Assembly (NCBI GenBank): GCA_013433145.1 | Contig: CM024179.1 | Location: 2,218,501-2,282,500 of the forward strand | Direction: 5' to 3' | Length of the DNA stretch: 64,000 bases | From: Ascaris suum | Lineage: Eukaryota > Nematoda > Chromadorea > Rhabditida > Ascarididae | Part shown: piece by piece, positions 12,801 to 27,600 of the stretch | How the letters are laid out: the number at the start of each line of letters is the position of its first letter | How positions within the stretch are numbered: the stretch's first letter is position 1 | Notes under the pieces: generated by a model | Seen by the model: the letters and a program-made list of their open reading frames with translations, nothing else | The model's database searches: none | What the model was told of the DNA's origin: nothing | Position numbers and translations under genes: made by a program

Positions 12801-14783
12801 AGGTTTGAGCCATCTTCTGGTCATATACAACGATATTTACCAAAAAAACTCAGCAGTATAAAAATATCATAGCGATAACAGAGATAAAAGCCGAGAGAGC
12901 AACATTCGCAGCAATGGATCAGACAGGAAAACACTCAGAGAACGCAATGACCGATAGCAATCATGAATCGATGCTTCCCATAGACCATTTTAAACTGCCA
13001 TTATCTAAACTGTTCTCTATTCGTAGCCGAAGATCGAACAATAATCTCTGAGAATTGCACCTGTAAATCGACAAGCAATCCTCATATATCTCCTAATTAA
13101 AAGACGGTGAGGGTATTAGCAAAATTCAAGGTTTTCGCGACTGGATCGCAATCGGCGATAAATAGACACCGGAAATTTGTGAATTTTTTGAGAATCTGAC
13201 AGGAAATCATTCGAAGACGAAAAAATTTTCGGTATTCTCTTCAAATAAACCAGAGAGGGATATCAAAGCTCACCACTGAGATATGACTATTTAGAATAAT
13301 ATTACCGCTCAATACTGCATTTCATTGTGTAAGAAATATTTGACTTCTATATTGATATAAATGGCTAAAATAACGAACAATAGAATTCTCGAAAAACTAG
13401 GAAATTAAAAGGGGTAAACCTGGGCTGGAAGGTGAGAAGGGTAAGATTGCGTTTAATCGAAACCTCGGCGTTTAAAGTTCTATTCCTTCTCTAAACCATA
13501 CAACTCGACGAATACCTAGTCCCACCCATTGGTAAATCGAGTATATCGCTGACACCGCTCTTAAGTATATTATCTCCACGAAGAACGCAGGCTGTTCTAC
13601 AAATAGTTGGCAGCCACTGATGCTCAAAATGAATTAGAGTTAAAGGACTCGAACTCAACAGCAATTTTCTGCCCTTCAACAGCCTTGACCTCTAGAACAT
13701 CAGGGCCGCCCCACTCTTCTAACTTCCACAAGTAAGGTGGTAGGGTCGGAGCTTTTCGAAAGAAACGGGTCGCCGAGCCCACAGCCTCAACCGCACCCCG
13801 ACCACGAATAAAACACCCTCTGTGACCTCAGTTTCAATGCCCGCACGCTCATTCTCGCTTACGACACAATCGCAGGTTATTTTCTACTAAACGCGGACAC
13901 AAAATAAGAGATTGCTATAGCTAAAAGAATATTTTCGAAGCGCTGAGACGAGAAATTAGTCATAGCAGCGGGGTTGCTAACATAAAAGACAAGCGAGAGG
14001 TCGCTCCTTTGAACGGATTCGGGGAAAACTTTGCTCCCTTCTCCTTCATCCATTTTCACTCAGCTATCACATAAAAATATTCCGGAAATTAAATTTTATT
14101 CCCTTCTAAAAAATTGTAAATGAATATAACTAGCGCATAGCTGAAGTCTTTGTTGCAGCACAACTCTACAAGATCGCTCGCTTATCGTCACAAATTCCTT
14201 TTCTTTATTCCTTCATCACTGTCATGACCCCCACCCTTTGCGTGATCGAAGAATGCAGTTCCGGATGAACGACGGTTCAGTAGAGAAAGAGAGAAAGAAA
14301 TGGAAATGGTAAGAATGCGAGGCGAGAAAGAGGGATGGAAAGAGACAAACTTACAAAGGCCACCAACTAGCTAGATTCATCAAGCGAGCATAAATCACAA
14401 AAAAGGCTAATCGAGACAAGACTAAACATAATATATCAGATCAAAAAACAACGAGAGAAAAGAGTGTGGCGAAGCTCTTCAACATTTCACTTCATTCAGC
14501 GAAAGAAAAATTACACTACTAGTAGATGCATAGAATAACGAATTAGTGAGGCCTTCATGCTCATTTTCTCTCCTCCCCCTTCCGCTTCCTTTCCCTCCAA
14601 CCCAAAAAAGTGGCCAATCCCTCCAAAAAGGTTATACTCATATTAAGTGGAGGATGCGAAGAGCTGTGCTACCAAATGAATAACGAATGAGTGAAGAAGG
14701 AGACAAAAGATGAGGGGCGGGGTATGCGTTCCGCACATCAAAAATCAATTAATCAATCATCCTACGTGAGCTGGCCATGAAGT
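9807..14783. other. Intergenic DNA between NAA15 and ESS2
   Basis: About 5 kb between the NAA15 stop and the ESS2 start, both genes on the minus strand. It contains A-tracts, pyrimidine-rich tracts (for example near 11500-11600), a GT/GA-rich run with poly-G at about 12679-12689, and a relatively GC-rich patch at about 13690-13870. No conserved exon was recognised. The distance argues against a nematode operon joining the two genes. Confidence 0.6.
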
Positions 14784-17700
14784 CTATTCATTGATCGGCT
14801 TTACATGTATGCCATCACCATCAGCACGAGATATCGGTTCCACACCTCCACCGAATAACGTCGCATCCTTGAAGAGATAATGACAACGTTTTATTAACTG
14901 CGCCCTCTGAAAATTATCTTCAACACGATTACTGTCAGATGCAAAAATGCTCGTCCCAGCTGCAATATGAACCAACTTGTCCAAAAGCAAAGCCAATAAT
15001 ACCTATAGAAAAGTGATAGCTGCCCTTCGATCGCATAGACTTCGCTCGTAATTACTGTCAAAAACACCTAATAATAAATAAAGTATACGCGGAATTGATC
15101 GTTTGCTCAAATCATCAAGAAGAATTGTTTTTAGGCATTAACTGATTCAATACCATCTCCCTCCTTCCTCTACACGGAATCTCAGACAAGTCGAAAAGAT
15201 TCTGACATTAGTAACGGTACTCCTCTATTCCGAGACAAAACCGCTACTCTTATATCGCTCGAGATGCCAAGAGGTAAACTCAATGTAAACGATTCATAAA
15301 GTGACCACTCGCGGCCAAATTCTCATTGTGTTCTCTATGAATATGGGACTCGCAGTCGGTCAGCTTCAGTCAAAAATTGGACATTGCTAAGATGGACGAA
15401 CTCCTTATGGCATAAGAGGGACGGACGGGGCATTCGTATCGCTGCGTGAGAGGTGAAATTCTTGGACCGCAGCGAGACGTCCGACTGCGAAAGTTAAACG
15501 AAAAATAACGAGACCTATATTCTTTGGGAACTTAGTTATCTTAAACGCATGATATCAGTTATTAGGAATCTTTTCTTTGTAAGAAAATATTTGTCTTTTT
15601 AGGATAATAGACCCACAACGAGGCCAAAGGTAAGGGAGCGAGCGGAGTGGCATAGATGGCGTCGAGGCGCTGATCCCACCAATTACCGAGCACCGCTTCA
15701 TTTTGAGTCCGACTGTGGGCCAGCCGTGAATTCTCATTGCCCTCCCTCCAAATACGAAACTGTAATGCTGGAAATAAAATACTGCAGGGATCTGCTCCAA
15801 CAACGATGAATATAGGGAAGCATTCAACTGTTACGCAGCCGACTTTAATTCGAACTAAAAATATTTAAAAAAATAAAAGCGAGATTACCCACGTCACCAT
15901 TGTGCATTCCCAATGGATCATTTTTATGCTTCAACAGAATTCTTTATGCCAACTGAGGGTAGCAGTGCTGTCCATTGGGCATGGGCATACCCCTCCTCCC
16001 CCCTCCCCTCCCCATCTCCTCAACTGGAGGCGGAATTTCCCGCAAACTCCATCTCCATCATTTCTGAGAGTTTCCCAGTTCAAATATTTAAGACAAGCGC
16101 AAGAAAATGAAAGATTTCGGTTATCAAATACAAAACTCGTAAATGCAAAATAAACTTTTAATAAAATCATCATATAAGCAATGAGCTCGAAATTCAATTC
16201 CCACAGGTTTTGGCCACGAAATGACGTCTGCAATCTGTGGAAAGACCGCAAGGGTTCTCAATGTATGCATAATGCTCGACTGTTTTCGCAGAATCTTGAG
16301 AGAGGGATCGGGGAGGGGAGGGGGAAGGGGCGGAGGGAGACCAGAATCTTAAATTGCTGGGAACTTTCTTCTGAAGATAAGAAAAGATTACACGTAAGGA
16401 GGAGGAACCTCAAGGAAAAATGCATTCCATATTATTTCAACGACGTAATCGGCAATGTGCCAAGACCAATTTTCTCCCTTTTGAGTGGCTCTCCTTCGAC
16501 CTTTCAGTAAGAACAACACAGAATAGATTGAACGGCGTGGAAGCTATACATTACTTCAAAGAACCTATCAGATGATAATTTATTATTGCATGAAAGAAGA
16601 AGACAGCAAGGAATAAGGCAAAAAGGAAATTAAAGAATAGAAGATTAGGGAAAACATATAAATCGAAGGCGGAGAGAGGTTAGAGGACTCACCAAAAAAA
16701 AGAGATGCTAGCAAACCCCTCCCCACTCTTGTCAATGGCCCCTCAGGGTATTAATCAATCAAAAAACACAACAAAATTAAAACAACCTCATCAGCAGACC
16801 AACAACCATATTTGCCATACAAAATCCCGTGATAGAGTTGCTCGGCTGTCTTCAACGTTACACCACTTAACTTATCATCATCCAATGATTTCAGTAGCCA
16901 ATTTTTGGTCGCGTCGGCACTCTTCGGATCCAGCAATATATTCACCTCGGCCACTAAATAATTCTTTGCTTATTAAATGTAATACATAAGAATTAAAAAA
17001 CTCGTTTTTTAAATAATAAAATGCATTAATTATCAATTAAAATCATCAAATATCTTTTCAACAAAACAAAAAAGTTTCCTTTCATTTAAATTTATATTAC
17101 TTCCCACTAAAAATTTTTCCTACTCAATTCCTTTTATTCAGCATCACAATAAACCTCTTCATTCCCCATTTTGTGTTACATTTAAAACAACTATCATCAC
17201 TGTTATTCTAACCCCCCCCCCTTTCCTAAAACCTCGAGACAAAAACACTTAAGAGAAGATCTCGACTAAGGGTTAATAATGAAATTATACCTATACAAAA
17301 ATATCTTTTCACCTCTTCGGTGATTTTAAAATCGAGAACAATAATTCCTCATTCAGCGGTAATTTCTGCAAAGTGCCAATCATTCCAAGCATTTAAAATA
17401 AATCGCAAATGTGGATAAAGTCGAACCAGCAAGTCTATGAGGCAGTGAATTGATGTGCTCATTCTTGAACGCTGCATTCAATTCGGATGCCGATTTCGAT
17501 GCCGGAAACAGAACATCCGTAAGTTCACTGGCCAATTGACCCACCGTACCTTCCAAATGAACGTTTGCATCTGTAATCCTATTTCCATCGATATTTAGCA
17601 ATTACTCACGAGCATCTCCCTTGATAAGCTCTGTCATGATGCTCTAAGCGGTCGCCTTCCAACAATCACCGCGAACATACAAAACGTTTCCCTTTAATTG

Positions 17701-20700
17701 GTGATTATTAATTAGGAATACAACAATGAGGGAGACACCGTTATCCCTCGAATTTTCAGGAAGCAATGGGCAACCGGAAGCTACGTCTTTGAAAGTCATT
17801 CTCTCTGCCTAATATTGCACCTGTAAAATAACATGAACGAATTTATTCCCATACCTGCAAAATGTTGCAGAAAAACATCTTTGAATAAGAATGTCTGAAT
17901 GAAGGATTTGAGCCAAACGCAACCTTTGCCGCAAGTGAACCACCAACTAAGACCCACACTGGATTAGGCTTAACCTACCTCTATATTACCACGCGTTTGT
18001 CCCGATCCGAGTTCAGCAAATGTATTTAACTTATTCGACGCCGAAATGGTCATCAAAGGAATATTTAACTCAAATATAATGATCAGAATTCTATAATTAA
18101 AGGCACTAAAACTTGACGAAGAAATATAAATAAAATAAAGAGAAGCACAATGAGATGGAACTAACAGAAGTGAAGATATTTTGCAGCAGCGACGTGCAAC
18201 TGTGGATTCTTCGGATCCAATTGTGACGCTTTGTTGAGGCATTGCAGCATTAATAGCACCTGAAATATATATCCCATATAACATTTCTTTACAGCTGAGG
18301 CAATGTAGTAATGAAACTAAAAAAATCCATCAAGCATTACGATCGCTCCCATAAAGTAATGAATTAATTAACCCGGTCTAAAAACCAGATCAAAATTTGC
18401 TAATCACCTCAAAGAATAGTATGCAACAGGATATGAGAGGAGACACAAATATTTTTTAATTACACTAAACGAATCTTTAGTGAACTTTACATATTCAAAA
18501 AACGATTCCACAAACTCCTCAAATATTCAAATTTTTCCAAAGTTTCCAAATATTTGAAAATGACTCCTAACAATATTTTAATAAAAAAAACCGTCACTGC
18601 ACAATTAGGAATAATGTTCCTCACTCTTTATTTCAAAAAAAATCACTCCAGTAAAAACGGCGATAATGCAAACATAGAAAAACCGCATCTAAATAGTTAT
18701 GTTAATCCCTCAAAGAAATTTTTTAGCCTTAAAATAGATGGAAACTGAATAATTTTAAGCAAAATAATAATAATAATTCGCAAAATCATTTGTTTTCGAC
18801 GTCAAATCCGAAATGCCTATATTGACATTTATATCACTGAATGCTTCCTATACATAAAAATAATCAGAACGCGGGAAAGCGATTGGTGAAAACGAATGGC
18901 ACAACTAAACGTTAGAACTACATATGTGAAAACGCTCCTTCCCCTCTCTAACTGGGCTCGGGGAGAGGAGTGGGGATGAAGAAAGGCCAGCCTACCTACA
19001 ATATGCAAAATGCTGAAATACCAAGTACATACGCAAATTTATAAGACGCTGATCTCCCTTAATTCTTCCTTAAAAACGTCGAACTAGAAGGAAAATAAAT
19101 AGTGATCACATGGAAAAACAGTTGTAACATTTCAATTCCCATGAGATCATTGCAAAGAAGTGCAATATTCACCTTTTTCTTCCTGTAGTATACCTCAAAG
19201 CCGAGTATATAGGCGCCGAATTGTTTGCAGTCGAGTTGCAATAACGGCTGAACGAACTTGCTCGCCTCTTCAAGCGGATCGTCAACCTTGAGCAACTTTT
19301 CCGCATCCAATGGTTCTGGAGCGAAGCCGTCCACTTCCACATCGACCTTCAGCCAAAAAAACTTGAATACATGAAACGAACACTGCGCAAGCATGCACTA
19401 ATTACTATCACTTAAATAATAACAAAATACAATGTCGGCTCGATTACTATAGACTATATATTAAAGGTAAGTCGCATAGCTTTCATATATAATGGGTGAA
19501 CTATTTGCCATTCCACCGAATGAAATCCATTCAAACACCTATCACGCTTAAAATCAACCACTGTGAATATGAGCACTGCGAAACTATCAATAAATATAAT
19601 TTGTTACAACAAACAATCACCGACAAATCTTTTGAAATAATCCTAATCCAACAATACTTCTAAATGCTTAAGGGAATAAATCGTTGAGTCTTATTAGAGG
19701 ATAGCATCCTCGCGAATACACTCAATCGAAAATGTCAAAAAAGAAATCAAAAAATCTTTAAAATCCTCTCAAAGAATACTCTCTTAAATAAGGAAAATGA
19801 AAGACGTCAAACCAATCGACGATAAGGAAACCTTTTTAGCGTTGTGTTGCTTTTGTTTGGCTGCAGCTTCGAGTGCCTCTTTCGCTTTCTCTTTCTTTTG
19901 CTTCTTCTTCAATTTCTTCAACTCCGACACACTCAAATTCCCATCACCATTTTGCTTCGCTTCATTGAAATCATCTGGTCGATCATACATCCGCAAATAG
20001 ATCTATAATTCGCACTTCGAACTTTCATACTCATTGACTCATTTAAACACTTACACTTTATTACTCGAAAGTAATAACAACATAGTAAAGCCTACAAATA
20101 ATGATTTACTCACTCTCTTCTCAAGAATGGAAAAAACAGATGAGTCCATCAGATCTGTTCAAAAATATATTCCTTAATCGCAATCCACATGCGATTCGCA
20201 AATTACTTATGTGTTAAAATTTTCAAAACCCTTACTGCTCCTCCACTCTTCTCCCCCCACCCGCCCTCCCCCCCTAGAAATAACATGCATATCGATATGG
20301 AGACCTAAGTAAATGCATAAATTACATCGCTTTATAAAAGATTTCTGCAAGAATGAAAGAAAGAAATGAAAGAAAGCGTCGACTGTTCACTTTTTTTTAG
20401 TAATTCAAAGAGTGATCTCAATAACATCTAAACATACTCACCTCAATGCTCTAAAATATCCACAGAACGAAAAGGCTGGTCAATAAAAGAGGCAACACAT
20501 AACTTACACTAATGGCAACTTTAGCAGCTTCGCAATAGAAGCTATGTCGCCTCAACACATCTTCGAGCCTCAACAATTCCACATATGCGACTAGCGTCAT
20601 CTTACGTAGACAATAGGTGTGGAAATCGAACTGATCTTCCACTATACCCACAAAATGCTGCAACACGCATTAACCTCTTTGTTTCAATAAAATAAAGAAG

Positions 20701-21609
20701 AAACACCAATGTGTCAATAAAAATAAAAAATAAGAAACACGTCCTTGCATCGGCTTCTCTCACTTCAATCTTTTCTCAGCCCACTTCCTTCACGTTTAAC
20801 AGTTACTATTTTCTAAATGGTTTCCGTTCTTTGCAGCAGCTAACGAATACGTAGGTCTGCAAATCTATTAAATTCATTTATTATAGTTAGTTAGTCTTTT
20901 ATTCACTTAAAATTAATTAACGAATTCGGTTATCATAAAAGTGCGGCGATCCGAAATTGGCGTTCTCTAGCCACCTCAACCTCTTTCCAATACCTATTGA
21001 GTGATCGATGGAGCTGATTAGCCCCCAAGCCATCTCCTCCTACAGTTCTATCAGTATATATGCGTTTACGTACCTCAAAAATACGCATCCCTTAATTTCA
21101 TAACAGCCAATAATTAGCAAGCCACAATCACTACCACGGTTTAAACCATACTCTTCTGTTTAATCACCTCGAAAACTTCATAAACTATAGCAAACTTGAC
21201 GATTCTGTGATCACAGGCAATTTGTTACCATAGTCACTCAATAAAGCTGGATTTTAAAATCACAGAAAAGTTTTCATTAGTAAACTAATAGTATCTGAAT
21301 TTTCGAGAACTTACCCTCTCGACTTCATGACATTTTTTGAGTGCTTCACCATAGTTGGCGATACGTTGATATGCTTTAGCACATTCGATCTCGTACCACA
21401 TACATTGCATTTCATTAAGATTAGCCGATGCATTCACACCCTCCTGAAATTTCATCGCATCAATACAACTATTATTATAATGCAGTAACATAAATAGTAC
21501 CATAAAGTTTCTAGAGGATTTACAGGTTTCTACATTCTCGAAAAAATCTAAAAAGCATCGATTACAAATATTTTTCAAATTTTCGGATTAAACAAACATA
21601 AAATGCTGG

Positions 21610-21699
<90 letters not shown>

Positions 21700-24600
21700 A
21701 AATGAACCAAATAGCAAAAAAGAAAGTAACCCTTGTAAACTTGGAGCACATCTCTTCAGCCTCCTTGATAAGACCAGCCCTGAGCATATATTTGGCGCAT
21801 TTACTATTGATATAGCGATCGGCCGTATCCAACGCTTGTGCTTGCTCCATCAAGCGCGCCGCCTCACGCGCATCACCCGCATGCTAAACAACGTTTTAAC
21901 AGAAGCGTTCGTTAAAAAAATACCAGTGCATGACGCAATTAATGCATCTCATCTTGCTATAGGTAACAGTGCAAACACAACTTTTAATTACTTTTACAGC
22001 TGAAAAAGAAAGGAGGAGGGTTTGATAAAGAAATAAAGAGTCGTGACGACGTACAAAAAACTGAAATTTCCTTTACGGCCAACTCGGAGAACAAACGGTT
22101 CAAGTGTTTCAAAATAATCCAGGTGTACAAATACAATATCGAAAAATATGTTGAAATGGATATGGAGGATGTTCTCTGCAAAAGACCACCCCAACCTCAC
22201 TGGCATAACACACATATGCAATCTATCCCCAACATAAAGTTATTGCTATACATATGTATTTGTGTCTGCGGATTAGCCATTTGCATAATGAGCTAGCATG
22301 AAGTTGTTGCGTTATTCGCTTCGCTGCCAAGTTCCACAAATCTGCCTGCTCGATAACAACTGGCCGTGCATGCAAGCATGTGAAATGAATATATTCAATG
22401 AGCCGAATATATGCAACAGGTATGATGCATTTGTCCCAATAAGCCTGCACACGTGCAACGACGAAAGTAACATTTATGCAAAGTCATTTGCATATCACAT
22501 TTGAATGCGTCCTCTTTATGAACTATCACACTACTAGTTAATGCTCTAAACAGCATTTATCGCTCAACCTAAGTCTCTATTAGCCGCTATCACTTAAACA
22601 AATCCCTATCAGTGTATCAGTAATGGACGTAACTGCAGTCCAATCATCGCCACACTGAACTAACTTTCAACTGAAACGACTGCCACGGCAAGCAAATTTG
22701 TACTTTAATAACACATCAGAGTCATTCAAATAATCAAATACAATTCAACTTTTTTTCCATACACACCGGCCTCTTATATTGTAGTGCACCCAATATGAAC
22801 TGAAAGTCTCTTAGAACTTCCACCCCCAACTTAACTAAGAACCACAATATTAATATTACCATTTCATTGATACGTCCGCCTACGTGAGATATGTGCATTA
22901 AAGAGTGCAAGCAGAATATGCCAATGCACTAGAAATTATAAACGCTGAGATTCAGGAAGGACATACCTTATATATTTTAGCTTTGACCATATAAAGCTCA
23001 ATGAGAGTGGGAGTGTGCTGGATTGCACGATCGATGTACGTATGAGCTTGTTGTATAGAGCCCAACTTGTCGTAGTGTTGTGCCAACAGATAATATAACC
23101 ACAACACTGTCGTTGGCGACTCCGGAAGCGCACTCTCTGCAATAATCAACCCGTTCATCAATGCAAAATCCCCTTTCCACTAGGCTTTCTAAATCAGATT
23201 GTTGAAGTCGCATTGCACAAATATACCCTTCAACCATCTCATCAACTTCTATCCTCCCGAACTTAAGAGCACCAAGCATAAGAATCCCCTTCAACTATGC
23301 CCTTGGCTCAGCAGATAATGCCTGAGAATTTGTTCAGCAAGATGGCCCATAATAATCTTCAAAATTGTGCACTCCCCCCTTCTCGCCTACCACCCATAGT
23401 GATTTGATCCCTCAAACTGCTGCAAAAAACATCAATAATAAAAAGCAAATTTCAAGCATAGATCAAGGAAATCGAAAATGCTTATTTCAGCCTCTCACAT
23501 TGCTATAATATATCACGACTACAAGATTGCGTTACATTTACTGTAGTGAAATTCATCGCAAAAAGACTACAAAAGCATTTAATGTTCCGAAAGTGTTCAT
23601 GTTTCATTGTCGAATAACGTCTCTGGTGGGTGGCACATCAATCGTATAATCTCCTCAAAAAAAAAAAAAAAAAAAGTCGAGCCAGTCTCTGCGTGCTATT
23701 CGCCACTAACAACTATGCATCATCGCTCGTTCACAACAAATTTTGGCGTCTGTCACATAGGCCTCTCGATTGTTTTGTAATGAGGAGCTTCGCTATGTGG
23801 AAGCACAGCTGTTCTTGAATTATTAATACAAATAATGAGACAATAATACGAAATGAGACAAAACAAAAATATTTTCAAATTGCTTCAACTGCAATTAAAA
23901 TTTCATACTTCCACATAGTATTTTTAAGCAATCTTTTGAGAGGATACCTGGGATAGGGGTCGGAAGTACAATTCAGCGAATTTCACAATATACGAACCCC
24001 CCTCCCCACCCCCCCCCCCCCCCAAGCTAGCTCATCGATTCTACCCACTGATCAACGCATAAGCTCGGTAAGATTGCTTGCTGCAAATTATCCACCCACT
24101 ACTTGAACATTCGGCTCAGCACTTCTATTCACTACTTCGTTTGTCCCCCATCAGAATCAGATCGCTTCATTATCCACTTCAGGGAAGTAAATTCAAAACA
24201 GACGTAACGCTACTTTTAAACCGTCTTTTACACGAAATGGTCTCAACACAAAATCAAGTACACTACCCGTAACACTGACCATTTTTATTTATGTATATAT
24301 TCCTATGACTGATATTATTTATTACATCAGCCGGCCGCAAATTTAGAAAACAGCAGGTATACCTAAAAGATAAAAGAGACCAACCATCAAGGGACCCGTT
24401 TCTGTACCCATTTTCTTCCAATCGTTTCACAAATTCGATGAGAGTCCTTTCAAGTAACTGCACCTAGAATTAAGCATTCAAAATTGAACAACCTTTCAAC
24501 AACGTCAAATTGTGACTATATTCATTTTAATGTAATAAAGCTATACCAACATACTAATATTAATGATAAATGATAAACGGATTATACCGATGAAGCGCTA

Positions 24601-27600
24601 AACCTCCGAGAAAAAACTAAAAAACTAAAGTGCTCAATCAACGAACTTTTTTCTTTGCTCAATGTGGGCGAATTTTTTTATCATTGCTACTTCCATTAAA
24701 ACCAAAAAACTTTTGCGCATTAAACATGTCACTTTGTTAAAGAATCCTTGAAGTTCCGCTAAAATCCTTGAAAACGGAAAACTGCTGGAAGGATCATAGG
24801 AACACATTCCTGACGTTGATAGTCTTCGAATTAAACTCGATAGGTCTTTTGTTTTCCAGTGAGAAAAAGACAACATCACTGCGGCCAGCGATCTGTGATT
24901 TCCATTTTAAAATCTTTTACACCTCCCTAACCACATAGCTTAAAAATAAGAAAACGCTCCAAATGAACGCAAAAATGCAAAAATAAATGTATCGGCACAT
25001 ATCATTCTAAAAGATAAATATCCCTGTAATCACAACTACATGAAACAAGCTCACATTTACACTCCCATAAAGTAGCTTCGTAAGCGAAGAGATGAAGCAC
25101 CACAAAATCTCTACCGCACCTCTTTCCTTCTCCGATCAGTTGGGCATCACGAGAACGCAGAAGGAACACGTTATTCAAAAGTGTAACTACATAGGAAGTA
25201 TGCCTATAGTAATGTTGACTAAAGAAATAATTTCGCTCATTCTATGCATGAATGCAAAAATATAAGAAATAAAATCGAACAAACTTTTTCGCAATCTGTG
25301 TATAGTGGCACCAAATTCTTGAAGAGAGATGGTACACCTTTTCGTAACCCCACTATTAGATAACTCAAGAGTTGCTTCTCGAATTCTGCTCCTGAAACAA
25401 ACAGATTGAACAATCAACTAATACCGTAATGCTCGAATTCAACCCCTATTCTCTAATGTTTTCATGGAATGATACCAACCGAAATTTGTAGAATAAGGAA
25501 AAATAAGGAAAACCCACGGGTAATTCGAGCAAACAACCCAACAAAAGCACTTTCATAACCAACAGTTATTTAATCCACCTTTGCCAACCATTTGTCAGAA
25601 CGTCCACCTTAAACGAATGAACAAGTAAATCTCAGCGCACTTTCTCGGATATTTCATCGTTTACAGCCTTCGATGTGTAGCGTATAAAGCCGACTCATTT
25701 CAAATAAAGTTAACGAGTCTTTTGAAAGGTCTGAAACATGTTGAAACGATTTCAGAACTTCAAAGTGGTTAGTGAGCTGTCAAATGTCCACAAAGAACGA
25801 TCGATAAAGAGCTGCCTGAGTGCGTATTTATGTAAATCGCAAGCATTCTCAGTGCTGTTCATTCCGCATCAATGACATCAATTTACACTCGTTTACGGTC
25901 GATTTATATTTTGGCCAATAAAACCATACTTCATTTCCCTCCTTCTCTAAAGTTCAATAAATGGGAGGTGCGAAAAGGCAATTTTCGGGCTCCGCACAGA
26001 AACTACCGTCCAAATAATTTGGTTAAACGGACAAAACAATTGCAGTTTTACTCAAAAATAAAGACGATCAAATTGGCTTCATATGGTGCCTTGCACAGGG
26101 AAAGGTCAAGAATTCTAAATAATATGAGGCAATGACATGAAATGAATTCACATGCTAACCGCTGAATACGCATACTAACTGCTATAAGCCTCTCATTGAG
26201 CTATCATAACACCTTCACTCGGCTCTCAATCATATTATATTTTTCGAAGTGAACGTATCGTTCACCTTTATCTATTTAGTAATTATTGAATTAATTACTT
26301 CAATAAAATCTGCAAAAACAATATTTAGTGAGTCATAATATCTCAGCACATTTGATGGCGGAAGTTGAGCAATATGCTTTCCTCTGTGCATCATAATTGA
26401 TCAACTTACCCTTCAAGAAATAAAGCGGCGCTCTTCTAGGGGTTGCAGCACGTGGCCTCAACGATAACGCTTTCTTATATATTGCATAACGCTCCTCAAT
26501 ATCATCGTCACCTAAAATCAAACAAAACGTTCACGTTTAAGTAAAGATCCGATACTATTGAATACTCACAAAATGGGTCAACCAGGTGCGACGAGTTACA
26601 AAAACCATACACCGTGCTATTTTTCATACCGCACATTCCATCTGTCAAGGAGAGTGTCGTGAAAGCATCGCATGGGCCTTACTGCGCCTTAGGCAATATA
26701 AACAGGACTTTAGAACAGTTTTGCGCATCGACAACACAATCGCTCTCAAAACAACCGGACGTCTCTATCAGCACTTAGAAGTATTTCATTAATTTTTTAA
26801 AAAAGTTTCTATTAAAAAGTGAATTACGCCGTTATGGAATTCACTACCTACCTTTCTGAATGGATATCACCTCCATTATTTCTTTCTTTAATGCTTTATT
26901 AAATAATCAGGATAAGACGAACTGATTCCCTACTCAGTCCTCGGGTAACGTTTCATTTCCAATCTCTTATGATTTAAAATGATTCATTATAAATATTTCG
27001 TGGGTAATATTGTCGCCCCATATTCCTATAGTATTTCAATCTTTATTATCTATAGTAAGCATCTTGATCACTCAATTTGATCAAAAAAAAATTCAACGGA
27101 AAAATCATCGAAATTATAATAAAATTCATTTTCCTAAGCAATATGCAAGAATTTCGATTCATCCATCATAGTAAAGAAAAAGGAAATCACAAATAATACA
27201 GACTGTCGAAAGCTTTATCACTGTTCCTCGACGAGCGCTAAAAACGTTTGAATATATAAAATACTGTTTAGACAATCTTTTTTTTCCATGAGAATATCAT
27301 CACAGTGGATGGAAGAATTTCTCACGAATCTATTGCACGAAGATCGGAAATATCGACATCGATGTTTGCTTTCGATGAAATTGCATACCCCTTAGCACTA
27401 TCAAAAAACCTTTCAGCTTTAGAATTTGAAGGGATTTCGTTTTAAAATCAGATGACGTCACCTACTAGTTGTATTTTCCGTTGCAAATGATTTAACTGTT
27501 TTATTAAAGCGAGCGATTAGTTTATCATCTATCTTCTCTATCCAAATGAACGAAAAAATTTAAGCAACCCGTTTTCGTAATACCGTGGTACACTACCTCC

